In this document: in pieces, positions 15,938 through 24,424 of the stretch
Layout of the letters: the number at the start of each line of letters is the position of its first letter
Numbering within the stretch: the stretch's first letter is position 1
NCBI GenBank assembly: GCA_022573225.1
Contig: JACZUI010000014.1
Span: 1 to 49,225 of the forward strand
Length of the DNA: 49,225 nucleotides
From: Acidobacteriota bacterium
GTDB lineage: Bacteria > Actinomycetota > Acidimicrobiia > Spongiisociales > ZC4RG35
Direction: 5' to 3'
Made by a program: the position numbers and the translations under genes
Notes under the pieces: model-generated
Seen by the model: only the letters and a program-made list of their open reading frames with translations
Databases searched by the model: none
Told to the model about the DNA's origin: nothing

Positions 15938-16557
15938 TTCGACCCCCCGGTCATTACGGGGTGGTGTTCACAGAAGCCAGCGATGGAGATCAGCGCTCCA
16001 GCGACCTGGCGCGAGAGAAAGTGTGCGATGTCATCGGTATCTCGAGCAGCTGGGCGACGGTCATGCAGGCACACGGCAATCGAGTGATGCAGGTCGATGG
16101 TCCGGGTATGGCCGGTGAAGCAGACGCCATGTGGACGGTTGAGCCGGGCTTGCCACTCGCGGTTTACACCGCCGACTGCTTCGGAGTCGCCCTCGTGGCT
16201 GATGAGGCCGTGGGGGTGGCCCACGCCGGGTGGCGGGGTGTCGATTCGGCTGTTGTGGCTGCCTTGTTCAATGAGCTGGAACGCGCCGGACATCGTCCTC
16301 ATGCAGCAGCGGCGGGCCCCGGCATCGGGCCGTGTTGCTTCGAGGTGGGCCAGGACGTTGCCGCTCGATTCGAGCCCTTCGTGGACACAACTGCTTGGGG
16401 CACCGCGTCGGTGAACCTTGTCGCCGCACTGAGGGAACAGGTCGCAGGGCTGAAGATGTGGTCGGCCGATAGGTGCACCAGGCACGAACCCAACTTGTTC
16501 TCCCATCGGCGCAACGCGACATCCCAGAGGCTTGCCACTATCGCATGGTTGCCATGA
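15934..16557 (+). CDS. pgeF: PgeF-like peptidoglycan editing factor (YfiH/YlmD family)
   Basis: Member of the former multicopper polyphenol oxidase/laccase-domain family, 207 aa, next to ftsZ as in other actinobacteria. The metal-site motifs are all there: QAHGN at 45-49, ADC at 80-82, HAGWRG at 97-102 and a C-terminal CTRHEPNLFSHRR. In E. coli the homologue hydrolyses wrongly built UDP-MurNAc-L-Ser, which fits this cell-wall context; other homologues act on purine nucleosides. Start ATG overlaps the ftsZ stop. Confidence 0.88.
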   Translation: MIRPPGHYGVVFTEASDGDQRSSDLAREKVCDVIGISSSWATVMQAHGNRVMQVDGPGMAGEADAMWTVEPGLPLAVYTADCFGVALVADEAVGVAHAGWRGVDSAVVAALFNELERAGHRPHAAAAGPGIGPCCFEVGQDVAARFEPFVDTTAWGTASVNLVAALREQVAGLKMWSADRCTRHEPNLFSHRRNATSQRLATIAWLP

Positions 16558-17207
16558 GCTATCAGGACGTAGTCGACCGGATCAGCGCTGCTGCGAGTCA
16601 GGCGGGACGCTCCGAGAGCGAGATAACCCTGATCGCCGTTTCGAAGTTGAAGAGCGTTCTGGAGATCCTCGAGGTATATCAGAAGGGTCACCGCGACTTC
16701 GGCGAGAATCGGGCCAACGAGATGGCCGGGAAAGCGCCTGAGCTGCCAGACGACATCCGTTGGCATTTCGTCGGCTCACTCCAATCCAACAAGGCGCGTT
16801 TGGTGCGGCCGATCACACATCTTCTGCATTCGATGGATCGTGATTCCCTGGCATCGGCCTGGACCAAGGGTCCGGGGCTTCCTCCGACGGTTCTGGTACA
16901 GGTCAACGTCGGTTCGGAACCGCAGAAGTCGGGAGTCGAGCCGGGGGAGGTGGAGGGTTTTGTGGATCAGCTGGTGGCCCGGGGCATGAATGTGGCGGGC
17001 CTGATGGCGATTCCTCCTGTACCGGAGCTGAGTGAACAGTCCCGGGAGTACTTTCGAGCCCTACGCCAACTGCGCGATCAGGTGCGTCGACAACATCCCG
17101 GCGTGATCGAGTTGTCGATGGGCATGACCGACGACTTCGAGGTGGCCATTGCCGAGGGTGCTTCGATGATACGTGTGGGACGGGCTATCTTTGGCCCTCG
17201 CACTTGA
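16554..17207 (+). CDS. PLP homeostasis protein YggS/PLPBP
   Basis: Pyridoxal-phosphate-binding protein of 217 aa with an alanine-racemase-like barrel fold, involved in PLP and amino-acid balance rather than a known catalytic step. The PLP lysine is K31 in LIAVSKLK; HFVGSLQSNKA, LVQVNVGSEPQKSG, GLMAI and ELSMGMTDDFEVAI follow in family order. I use the ATG at 16554, which overlaps the pgeF stop (ATGA); an in-frame ATG lies 9 nt upstream. Confidence 0.93.
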   Translation: MSYQDVVDRISAAASQAGRSESEITLIAVSKLKSVLEILEVYQKGHRDFGENRANEMAGKAPELPDDIRWHFVGSLQSNKARLVRPITHLLHSMDRDSLASAWTKGPGLPPTVLVQVNVGSEPQKSGVEPGEVEGFVDQLVARGMNVAGLMAIPPVPELSEQSREYFRALRQLRDQVRRQHPGVIELSMGMTDDFEVAIAEGASMIRVGRAIFGPRT

Positions 17208-17220
17208 CCGGAGTTGATCG

Positions 17221-17748
17221 ATGTCTTCGCTTTTCTCAAAGACGCTCGTTTACCTGGGACTCGTCGATGAGGACCAAACCGAGGGAGGGCCTTCCGATGG
17301 ACCCCAAGGTGTCCCGGCAGATGACCCCCAGCGGCAGATGACCGTCGATCCGATCTCACAGGAGCGTCGCGTCGAGCCACCGCCGACCTCGAGAGCGGCA
17401 ACCCGACCTGCGTCGCGTAGTGAAGGCCCGGAGGGCGTCGGCGCTATCCGCCCGGTCGAGGCTCAGTCGGACATCCTCCTCATCGAGGAGTTCGGTGATG
17501 CCCGGATTCTTGCCGACCGGGTTCGCGACCGGACACCGGTGGTGCTCGACATGCGGGAGGCCGACGCCGATTTGGTGCGGCGAGTAGTCGACTTTTCTTC
17601 TGGCCTGATCTACGCGCTGGACGGGTCCATGAGGAAGGTGGGCGAGGGCCTCGTCCTCGTTCTGCCGCCTCGGGTCGGGCTCAGCAGGGACGAAAAGCGG
17701 CGGCTGGCGTCTCTGGGTGCGTACGAACTGGATGACATCGACGACTGA
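17221..17748 (+). CDS. sepF: SepF, Z-ring membrane anchor
   Basis: 175-aa division protein that tethers FtsZ to the membrane, essential in actinobacteria that lack FtsA. The N-terminal dozen residues (MSSLFSKTLVYLGL) can form the amphipathic membrane helix. A polar, Pro/Arg-rich linker runs to about residue 85, and the SepF core (ILADRVRDRTPVVLDMREAD...DFSSGLIYALDGSMRKVGEGLVLVLPP, quoted in pieces) fills the rest. GGAG lies about 8 nt before the ATG. The gene order ftsZ-pgeF-yggS-sepF is standard for the phylum. Confidence 0.93.
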   Translation: MSSLFSKTLVYLGLVDEDQTEGGPSDGPQGVPADDPQRQMTVDPISQERRVEPPPTSRAATRPASRSEGPEGVGAIRPVEAQSDILLIEEFGDARILADRVRDRTPVVLDMREADADLVRRVVDFSSGLIYALDGSMRKVGEGLVLVLPPRVGLSRDEKRRLASLGAYELDDIDD

Positions 17749-17751
17749 TCT

Positions 17752-18018
17752 GTGGTAATCGATCTCCTCGTCACGGCTCTTCAGATCTACCTTTATGCGG
17801 TGCTGGCATGGGTGATTCTGTCGTGGATCCCCACTTCATCCGACCATCCGCTGGGCCGTGTCTCGTATTTTCTCGACCGGATCATCGTCCCGGTGATCAC
17901 ACCCCTGCGGAAGCTGATACCGCCCCTCCGGATTGGTGGTGGGATGCTTGACCTCTCTCCGATAGTCCTCCTGATCGGGCTCAACGTTTTGATCCGAGTG
18001 ATTCGCAACCTTGGCTGA
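17752..18018 (+). CDS. YggT family membrane protein
   Basis: 88-aa integral membrane protein with two hydrophobic helices at about residues 5-25 and 66-84, separated by a loop containing the family's DRIIVPVITPLRKLIPP segment. YggT proteins sit between sepF and divIVA in most actinobacteria; their role is poorly known, though osmotic and division links are suspected. Start GTG at 17752, four nt after the sepF stop. Confidence 0.88.
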   Translation: MVIDLLVTALQIYLYAVLAWVILSWIPTSSDHPLGRVSYFLDRIIVPVITPLRKLIPPLRIGGGMLDLSPIVLLIGLNVLIRVIRNLG

Positions 18019-18074
18019 TCCTTGGAAGCAGCCTCCGGCCTTCGTATCCTGGCCCCCGAGCAAGGGAGCGAGTA

Positions 18075-18872
18075 ATGCCACTGACACCCTCAGACGTCGA
18101 GAAGACGACTTTCTCGACCGCCCTGCGAGGCTATGACCTCAATGAAGTCGACGATTTCCTGGACCGGGTTGTCGTCGCGATCAGGGACCTCGAGGATGAC
18201 CTTTCCCAGGCCAAGGTCCGCCTCGCGGGGTCCGAAAGCGGCGGAAGTCCGGCGCCAGGCGCCGATGAGGCAACATTGGGTCGAGTACTTCTTGCCGCCC
18301 AGCAAGCTGCCGACAAACTCATCGAAGACGCCAAGGTCGAATCGGACCAGTGGCGCGAAGACGCCAAGGTCGAATCGGCCGAGTTACTCGAGAACGCCCA
18401 CAACGAAGCCGAATCCTTTGAGACCCAGCGTGCCGAGCGTCGGGCATCGGCGGAAGCCGAGATGGCCGAGTTGACCGAGCGGGTCGCCGGGGTCAGAACA
18501 CAACTGGCGTTGTTGGCTACGTCGGTGGCCGACAAATTGGATGAGATGGATTCAGCGGTCGTCGGCGTCGTAGGGGCTGATGCGCTCGGAGACTTCGTTG
18601 ACGACGATGTCGAAGAGGCTACGGACGACGTAGAAGATGCGGTCGAAGATGCCGCCGATCCCGACACCGAGGCTTCCTGGGCCGACTCGTCAGCCGATGA
18701 GCTCTCCAACGATGACGGCGATGATGAACAAGACGAAGACGAAGACGATGACAATGACACCAACGATGATGTCGACGAGGCGGGACTGGAGCCGGCCGAG
18801 AGTCAAGACGTCGCCACCGACCCCGAGGCTGAAGAGGGCGACGACAAGGCTGAGTTGGTACGGAAAAGCTGA
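18075..18872 (+). CDS. divIVA: DivIVA/Wag31-like polar scaffold protein
   Basis: 265-aa coiled-coil protein recognising curved membrane at poles and septum, where it recruits the wall machinery. The N-terminal lipid-binding domain is clear at residues 3-30 (LTPSDVEKTTFSTALRGYDL...VDDFLD). A central coiled coil holds a tandem duplication (EDAKVESDQWR / EDAKVESAELL). The last ~85 residues are almost wholly Asp/Glu-rich low-complexity sequence, longer and more acidic than in Wag31. GGGAG precedes the ATG. The stop lies only 2 nt from the stop of convergent ileS. Confidence 0.9.
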   Translation: MPLTPSDVEKTTFSTALRGYDLNEVDDFLDRVVVAIRDLEDDLSQAKVRLAGSESGGSPAPGADEATLGRVLLAAQQAADKLIEDAKVESDQWREDAKVESAELLENAHNEAESFETQRAERRASAEAEMAELTERVAGVRTQLALLATSVADKLDEMDSAVVGVVGADALGDFVDDDVEEATDDVEDAVEDAADPDTEASWADSSADELSNDDGDDEQDEDEDDDNDTNDDVDEAGLEPAESQDVATDPEAEEGDDKAELVRKS

Positions 18873-18874
18873 CT

Positions 18875-21800
18875 TCAGGGGGCGTTTGGTGTCACCTCGA
18901 GCCAAACCGGCCTGCCGTCTATGACCCACTCGACTCCGACCGGCTGACTCATCTTCTCGACTGCGGATGCGAGGACCTCTGAGGCGATTTGCTGAGCGTG
19001 CTCACCAATAGCGGCGAGCACTTCGGGATCCTCGGAGTGCCACTTCAGGATGATCCGATCGGTGACCGCAAGTCCCAGCTCTCGCCTGTTTCGCTGAACC
19101 CGGCTGATGATCTCGCGCGCGAACCCTTCCCGGAGGAGTGCGTCATCGACTGTCGTATCGAGGGCGCAGGCAAGATCGACGCCGGTTTCGACCACAGTCC
19201 CCTCGCGGGGGTTTCGCTCTATGGCGACGTCGTCGAGACCGATATCGACTCCCAACACGTTGAGGGTTCCCCCGTCGAGGATGGTTTGGAGATCGGCGGG
19301 CCCGAGGGCGCGAATGGCCTCGGCCATCTCCTGCATCCTGTTCCCTAGGAGCGGGCCGAGCTTGCGGAAGTTGGCCTTGGCCGAGAGCTCCACGAGAGAC
19401 GATTCGTCGCTCGTGGCTCGAACCGACTTAACGTTCAGCTCGCTGGCGATGACTTCCGCATGGCTTTGCACAGCAGTGAGAACCGAAGTCTCGTGACTGA
19501 GAACCGTTAGTGATCTCAGCGGTTGACGAACCCGATAGCCCTCCCGCTTGCGGAGGATTCGGCCCAGCCTCACCACTTCGCGGACGGCTTCCATGGCCTG
19601 TTCGAGATCGGTGTCGATCAACGAGGTGTCAGCATCGGGGTAATCACGGTGATGGACGCTGCGCTTGGCGTCCTCGTCATGTCTGGCGACCAGATCCTGA
19701 TAGATGTGTTCTGTGATGAACGGGAGTACCGGTGCCAGAACCTCGATGAAGGTGGTGAGAACCTCGTAGAGAGTGGCGAAGGCAGCAAGCTTGTCGGTGT
19801 CGGATTCTGCCGACTCTCCTCTGGCGCTCCAGAAACGACGGCGCGACCTGCGGATGTACCAATTGGTCAAGTGGTCGATGAAGCCGAGAGTTGGGGGCAC
19901 GACCTTGTAGAGGTAGTAGTCCTCCATCTGAGTGTTGACCTCGGCAATCAGGCTTTGGAGAACAGAGAGGATCCAGCGGTCGAGCTCTGGCCTGTCAGCG
20001 GGATCGGGAGCCGACTCGAGCTCCGCCATGGTGATGCCGTCCGCCTCGGCGTAAGTCGTGAAGAAGCTGTAGCTGTTCCACATCGGCAGCAGGACTGTGC
20101 GGACGACGCCGGCAACCCCCTCCTTGGTGAATCGAAGAGGCTCGGCACGGAGCACTGGCGAGTTGATCAGGAATGCCCGCAGAGCATCGGCTCCGGAGCG
20201 TTCGAGGATCTCCGAAGGGTCGGGGTAGTTCTTCAGGCTCTTTGACATCTTGCGGCCGTCGTCGGCAAGGATCATTCCGTTGACCACGCAGTTCTCGAAC
20301 GCGGGGCGGTCAAAGAGGGCTGTCGACAGGACCATCAGGGTGTAGAACCAGCCCCGAGTCTGGTCGAGGCCCTCCGCGATGAACTTGGCCGGGAAGGCTG
20401 CCTCAAACCGTTCTACGTTCTCGAACGGATAGTGAAACATCCCGTATGGCATCGACCCGGACTCGAACCAGCAGTCCAGAACCTCCGGAACCCGGATCAT
20501 CGAGCCTCCGCAGGATGAGCACTCCCATCCGATGTCATCGATGATGTGCTTGTGCAGATCGTCGGGCCGCTGTCCGGAGAGCTCTTCGAGTTCGTCGAGC
20601 GAACCGACCGCGGTCTGCTCGTCGCAGGAGCCGCACTCCCAAATCGGGATACAGGATCCCCAGTAGCGGTTTCTGCTGATCGCCCAGTCGCGAGCGTTGG
20701 CCAGCCAGTTGCCGAAGCGCCGCGATCCGACATGCTCGGGCACCCAATGCACCTGTTCATTCAACTCGACCATGCGGTCCCTGAAGCTCTCCACCGCCAC
20801 GAACCAGGTCGGAATCGCCTTGTAGATCAACGGTGTCCCGGTGCGGTAGCAGAACGGGTAGCTGTGAGTGATCCGTCCCGAATGAACCAGCTTGCCGCTG
20901 GCTTTGAGAAGCTCGATCAAGGTGGCGTCGGCCTCCTTGATATTCATTCCCGAGACGTCGGGCACCTCGTCGGTGAAGTTTCCGCCTCCGTCGACCGGGT
21001 CGACCAGGACCGAAATGCCGGCGTTCTGAAGGGTATAGAAGTCGACTTCGCCATAGGCGGGCGCCATGTGGACCAGTCCGGTTCCTTCTTCCTCCACATC
21101 GTCGGATGGGATGACCCTGAAGGCCCCTTTATCCCGCTCCTCCCCGAAATAGTCGAAAGGCGGCTCGTAGCCGACGCCGAGCATCTCCGATCCCTTGGCA
21201 GACGTGAGGATCGTGGGGGACTCCCCAAACACGGTCGACACCTGCTCGGCTGCGATCCAGTAGTAGGAGCCGTCGTCGTCGACACGGACGTAATCGATGC
21301 CCGGCCCGACGGCGATGGCGAGGTTGCCGGGAAGAGTCCAGGGCGTGGTCGTCCAGATCAAGAGAAAGTCTCCGGCTTCAATAGGGCCCCGCCCATCGAC
21401 AACCTTGGCGCGCACGGTGATCGAGGGGTCCTCGACGTCGCGGTAGTCCATGTTGGCTTCGAAGTTGGACAGCGGTGTGGTCGCCCCCCACGAGTAGGGG
21501 AGAACCTTGAAGTCGCGATAGATGAGACCTTTGTCCCATAGCTGTTTGAAGACCCACCACACGGTCTCCATGAAGTCGAGGTCCATCGTCTTGTAGTCGT
21601 CCTCGAAGTCGACCCATCTCCCAATTCGCTCGGTCAACACCTCCCAGGACTCGGTATTGGCCTGGACCCGGAGTCGACAAGCTTCGTTGAACCGGGCTAC
21701 GCCGTATTCGGCAATATCCTTCGGGCCCGAGATTCCCAGCGTTTTCTCCACCTCCATCTCGATGGGAAGCCCGTGGGTATCCCAACCGAATCGGCGTTCG

Positions 21801-22051
21801 ACCCGATAGCCCCGCATGGTCCAGTACCGGGGAACCACGTCCTTGATGACTCCGGCGAGCAGATTCCCATAGTGGGGGCTGCCAGTGGGAAAAGGTGGAC
21901 CGTCGTAGAAGACGTACTCCCGGTCGGCGGGTCGTGCTTCGACGGAGGTGGCGAAAGCATCGATCTTTCGCCAGAACTCCAGTATCGAACGCTCCATCTC
22001 CGGGATGTCGACCGAGGGCTCGACCCTGGTGAATGCCGCCTTTGGTGTCAC
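18875..22051 (-). CDS. ileS: Isoleucyl-tRNA synthetase
   Basis: Class I synthetase charging tRNA-Ile, with an editing domain; 1058 aa. The HIGH-type motif is PHYGN (59-63, H60) within GPPFPTGSPHYGN, a form typical of the longer, eukaryote-like type 2 enzymes, and KMSKS lies at 601-605. The WTTTPWTLPGNLA editing-domain motif and a long anticodon-binding C-terminus are present. Type 2 IleRS enzymes are generally mupirocin tolerant, which I infer but cannot show here. GTG start at 22051 with AGGCGG upstream. A hairpin lies in the leader; no T-box sequence was found. Confidence 0.95.
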   Translation of the reverse strand: MTPKAAFTRVEPSVDIPEMERSILEFWRKIDAFATSVEARPADREYVFYDGPPFPTGSPHYGNLLAGVIKDVVPRYWTMRGYRVERRFGWDTHGLPIEMEVEKTLGISGPKDIAEYGVARFNEACRLRVQANTESWEVLTERIGRWVDFEDDYKTMDLDFMETVWWVFKQLWDKGLIYRDFKVLPYSWGATTPLSNFEANMDYRDVEDPSITVRAKVVDGRGPIEAGDFLLIWTTTPWTLPGNLAIAVGPGIDYVRVDDDGSYYWIAAEQVSTVFGESPTILTSAKGSEMLGVGYEPPFDYFGEERDKGAFRVIPSDDVEEEGTGLVHMAPAYGEVDFYTLQNAGISVLVDPVDGGGNFTDEVPDVSGMNIKEADATLIELLKASGKLVHSGRITHSYPFCYRTGTPLIYKAIPTWFVAVESFRDRMVELNEQVHWVPEHVGSRRFGNWLANARDWAISRNRYWGSCIPIWECGSCDEQTAVGSLDELEELSGQRPDDLHKHIIDDIGWECSSCGGSMIRVPEVLDCWFESGSMPYGMFHYPFENVERFEAAFPAKFIAEGLDQTRGWFYTLMVLSTALFDRPAFENCVVNGMILADDGRKMSKSLKNYPDPSEILERSGADALRAFLINSPVLRAEPLRFTKEGVAGVVRTVLLPMWNSYSFFTTYAEADGITMAELESAPDPADRPELDRWILSVLQSLIAEVNTQMEDYYLYKVVPPTLGFIDHLTNWYIRRSRRRFWSARGESAESDTDKLAAFATLYEVLTTFIEVLAPVLPFITEHIYQDLVARHDEDAKRSVHHRDYPDADTSLIDTDLEQAMEAVREVVRLGRILRKREGYRVRQPLRSLTVLSHETSVLTAVQSHAEVIASELNVKSVRATSDESSLVELSAKANFRKLGPLLGNRMQEMAEAIRALGPADLQTILDGGTLNVLGVDIGLDDVAIERNPREGTVVETGVDLACALDTTVDDALLREGFAREIISRVQRNRRELGLAVTDRIILKWHSEDPEVLAAIGEHAQQIASEVLASAVEKMSQPVGVEWVIDGRPVWLEVTPNAP

Positions 22052-22096
22052 TGCTATGCCGCCTGATGCTCGAAGAGGCGGGAATGGTAGAAGGAG

Positions 22097-22143
22097 GTGG
22101 CCCGTGTGCAGTCGACTGCGGAGCCGTTCATGAGACGGGCCAC
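22097..22143. repeat. Hairpin in the ileS leader, member of a short repeat family
   Basis: GTGGCCCGT (22097-22105) and ACGGGCCAC (22135-22143) are perfect 9-bp inverted arms, with a 12-bp palindrome GCAGTCGACTGC (22108-22119) in the loop. The right arm and its flank agree at 16 of 21 positions with the hairpin at 38601-38637. It lies between divergent ileS and the DUF167 gene, 46 nt upstream of the ileS start. The 22052-22173 gap shows nothing else that I recognise. Confidence 0.55.
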
Positions 22144-22173
22144 GAAGTCGGGCCGGCCTAGGCTCGTGCCGGG

Positions 22174-22455
22174 ATGAGCCCGGTCATGAAAAATGGTGAC
22201 GGTGTGGCGATCTATGTGTGGGTGGTTCCAGGAGTCCACAAGCCAGGGATCAGCGGGCTGCATGGCGAGAAGGTGCGGGTCCGCGTCGGCGCGCCACCGG
22301 AGGGGGGCCGGGCAAACAAGGAGGTGGCAGACCTGTTGACTTCTGCATTGGGCGTCAAGGTCGAGCACACACGCGGAATGAAGGGTCGGGCAAAGGTGTT
22401 CGTGGCGGCTGACATCGATGTCGAGGATGCCGCCCGGCGTTTAGGAGCCCACTGA
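22174..22455 (+). CDS. DUF167 (YggU-like) small protein
   Basis: 93-aa protein of the DUF167 family, function unknown. The family features IYVWVVPGVHKPGISGLHGE, RVGAPPEGGRANKEVADLL (in pieces) and HTRGMKGRAKVFV are present. It is divergent from ileS and separate from the downstream zinc-protein operon. The last four sense codons and the stop (22441-22455, RLGAH with L-G-A-H-stop) fall inside copy 2 of the 168-bp repeat, so an insertion appears to have replaced the natural end of the gene with little loss. Confidence 0.85.
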   Translation: MSPVMKNGDGVAIYVWVVPGVHKPGISGLHGEKVRVRVGAPPEGGRANKEVADLLTSALGVKVEHTRGMKGRAKVFVAADIDVEDAARRLGAH

Positions 22456-22607
22456 ACAATGCATGTCACTCATCTCGACGACCAGATCATCGCCACTCGC
22501 TGTGTCCTTGGCCCCGCCATTCCGCCCCGAGGAGTGGCGAAACCTCGTCCTTGCGAGTGACGCGCCTGGCCGCCGATCTGACCAACGGCGCTATTCAGCA
22601 GACTCCT
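22440..22607. repeat. 168-bp dispersed MITE-like repeat, copy 2
   Basis: This is the second copy of the element at 1678-1845, same orientation and equal length. Its ends are AGGAGCCCACTGAAC and, read in reverse, AGGAGTCTGCTGAAT. Where copy 1 has T:A at the ninth position of the inverted repeat, copy 2 has C:G, so both arms changed together. The left end overlaps the 3' end of the DUF167 gene and the right end lies 58 nt before the next gene. No transposase ORF and no clear target duplication. Confidence 0.85.
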
Positions 22608-22631
22608 GGGTATTTAGCGTCCGGTACTTGG

Positions 22632-22637
22632 TAGGGT
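22632..22637 (+). promoter_or_regulatory. Candidate -10 of the dksA-like/lspA/rluD operon
   Basis: TAGGGT lies 28 nt before the ATG at 22666, just after repeat copy 2. A start site near 22644 would leave a short leader that includes GAGGCG as ribosome binding site. No clear -35 is visible. Confidence 0.35.
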
Positions 22638-22665
22638 TTCGACCCTTTTATTGAGGCGAACTGCA

Positions 22666-23037
22666 ATGGTCAGACAACTTGCGAAGTCCACTGTTGAGCG
22701 CTTCCGAGTGCGGCTCGAAGATGAGCGGAAACATCTCCAGACGCTGATCGAGGAATACGAGCGGGAGCTGGAAGAGGCCCGGCTGACCGAGAGCTCATCT
22801 GATCGGAGTCCCGATCCAGGCAACGCCGAGGCGGGCTCCATGAAGTTCGAGTACGAGAAGGAACTCTCAATCGAGCAGAACACAATCAACCTCCTGGGCA
22901 AGGTGGATCATGCCCTAGAGCGAGTTGCGGCGGGTCAGTACGGCCTGTGTGAAAGCTGTGGCAACTCGATTCCCCTGGAGAGGCTCGATGTCCTTCCCTA
23001 CACGACCTTGTGCGTGACCTGCGCCCAAAAGAGTTGA
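22666..23037 (+). CDS. DksA/TraR-type zinc-finger protein
   Basis: 123-aa protein with an N-terminal coiled coil (about residues 8-50 and 60-85) and a C4 zinc finger C95-x2-C98-x17-C116-x2-C119 at the C-terminus. This matches the DksA/TraR family, whose members bind the RNA polymerase secondary channel; actinobacterial members of this size are often found beside lspA. The coiled-coil tip lacks an obvious DxxDxA pair, so the role need not be that of DksA. I use the ATG at 22666, with GAGGCG upstream; a TTG at 22651 is the alternative. It overlaps lspA. Confidence 0.85.
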   Translation: MVRQLAKSTVERFRVRLEDERKHLQTLIEEYERELEEARLTESSSDRSPDPGNAEAGSMKFEYEKELSIEQNTINLLGKVDHALERVAAGQYGLCESCGNSIPLERLDVLPYTTLCVTCAQKS

Positions 23038-23489
23038 TACGCCGCTATCTCCTTGCGGTCGGGTTGGCGATTTCCGTCGTCATCGTCGATCTCCTGACCA
23101 AACGCCTGGCCTCGATCGAGCTCGTCGATGAGCCAATCGAAATCATCCCCGGTTTTCTGAGCCTGATCTATGTCGAGAACCCGGGAGCGGCCTTTTCGCT
23201 GCTCCCCGGCGCCGGGCCCTTTGTCGGTTTGGCTGCCATTGCGGTGGCCATCGGTGTCCTCTGGTCGCTGCGAAAGGAGCGACCAACCCTCGAAGTTGTC
23301 GCATTCGGGCTGATTGTCGGAGGTGCGATCGGCAATCTCGTCGACAGGATCTTCCGAGGCGACGGATTTCTCGACGGGAAGGTGATCGACTGGATCGATC
23401 TGTGGTGGATCCCGACGTTCAACATTGCCGATATGGCGATCACCGTTGCAGTGGGTTTGCTATTGGTTCAGGCGTGGCTGACACGCTGA
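23010..23489 (+). CDS. lspA: Lipoprotein signal peptidase LspA
   Basis: Inner-membrane aspartic peptidase that cleaves prolipoprotein signal peptides; 159 aa, four membrane helices. The catalytic aspartates are in GNLVDRIF and FNIADMAI, with the conserved VENPGAAFS between helices one and two. The annotated GTG at 23010 lies inside the preceding gene; a TTG at 23034, overlapping that gene's stop, is equally possible and would remove 8 residues. It is coupled to rluD by a 16-nt overlap. Confidence 0.94.
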   Translation: MRDLRPKELIRRYLLAVGLAISVVIVDLLTKRLASIELVDEPIEIIPGFLSLIYVENPGAAFSLLPGAGPFVGLAAIAVAIGVLWSLRKERPTLEVVAFGLIVGGAIGNLVDRIFRGDGFLDGKVIDWIDLWWIPTFNIADMAITVAVGLLLVQAWLTR

Positions 23490-24424
23490 ACCTGGTGGTG
23501 CCGACGGAGCTTTCCGGCTCCAGAGTGGACAAGGCCCTGGCGGTTCTCTTGAAGATCAGCAGAAACGAGGCGCGACTCCTGTTTGAAAGGGGTGTGCTGG
23601 TCGACGGTTCCGTTGTCCGACCTCGGGACCAGGTGGAGGAAGGCTCGGTCATCGAGACCCCGAGGCCCAGTGGTCAACCCATTCTGAAGCCCGAGCCTGT
23701 CGAATTCGGGGTCGTGATCGAGTCTTCTGCGTATCTGGTGGTTGACAAGCCGGCGGGAGTGGTGGTTCATCCTGGGTCAGGACGAACTCTAGGGACTCTT
23801 GCCGCCGGCCTTCTCCACCGATATCCGGATCTCGAGGGCGTCGGCATGCCAGGCCGGTGGGGCCTGGTTCATCGTCTGGACCGGGACACGTCGGGCGTCT
23901 TGCTGATTGCCCGGACCCAGGGAGCCTATGAGTCGCTGACCGCAGACTTGAAGGCCAGGCGTATCAGTCGGGTCTACCTGGCGCTGGTCAACGGGACTTT
24001 CCCGATTCCGACCGGGACCATCGAGGCTCCGATCGGCCGAGATCCGGCACGCCCCACCCGACGTGCCGTGGTCGAGTCGGGGAAGCGCGCCGCCACTCAC
24101 TACGAAGTCATGAAGAGCTATGAGGACCACGACACCACCCTGTTGAAGGTGCGACTGGAGACCGGAAGGACGCATCAGATCAGAGTTCATCTCTCGGCTA
24201 TCGACCATCCCATCATCGGCGACCGAACCTACGGAAAGGGGCCCACGTCGGTCGGATCGCCGAGGACCTTTCTTCACGCCAGTGAAATCGAGTTTGTCGA
24301 TCCGGGCTCCGGAGAGCCGGTTTCCGCCACGGCCCCTTTGCCGCAAGACCTGGAAGCCGTGCTGGACAATCTCGACCCGGAGGACCGGTCTAGTGGTCGG
24401 GGCCATCTACCGTTGACGAGGTGA
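23474..24424 (+). CDS. rluD: RluD-family 23S rRNA pseudouridine synthase
   Basis: Isomerises uridines in 23S rRNA; 316 aa. An S4-like RNA-binding domain occupies the first ~75 residues (SRVDKALAVLL...), followed by the catalytic domain with HRLDRDTSG, catalytic Asp136. RRAVVESGKRAATHYEV and TGRTHQIRVHL are further family motifs. The GTG at 23474 gives the normal N-terminus; the open frame continues upstream only as overlap with lspA. The C-terminus contains the 10-mer TAGTGGTCGG shared with the short hairpin repeats. The exact target uridines cannot be assigned. Confidence 0.92.
   Translation: MADTLNLVVPTELSGSRVDKALAVLLKISRNEARLLFERGVLVDGSVVRPRDQVEEGSVIETPRPSGQPILKPEPVEFGVVIESSAYLVVDKPAGVVVHPGSGRTLGTLAAGLLHRYPDLEGVGMPGRWGLVHRLDRDTSGVLLIARTQGAYESLTADLKARRISRVYLALVNGTFPIPTGTIEAPIGRDPARPTRRAVVESGKRAATHYEVMKSYEDHDTTLLKVRLETGRTHQIRVHLSAIDHPIIGDRTYGKGPTSVGSPRTFLHASEIEFVDPGSGEPVSATAPLPQDLEAVLDNLDPEDRSSGRGHLPLTR

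Noticed and set aside
22052-22173. T-box riboswitch in front of ileS
   Set aside because: Translational T-boxes are common for actinobacterial ileS, but the minus-strand leader has no TGG-N-ACC-type antisequestrator and no specifier loop that I can place; only the 9-bp hairpin is evident.
22054-22368. 104-codon minus-strand frame upstream of ileS
   Set aside because: It is antisense to the DUF167 gene and passes through the 9-bp hairpin; no family features and no start signal.
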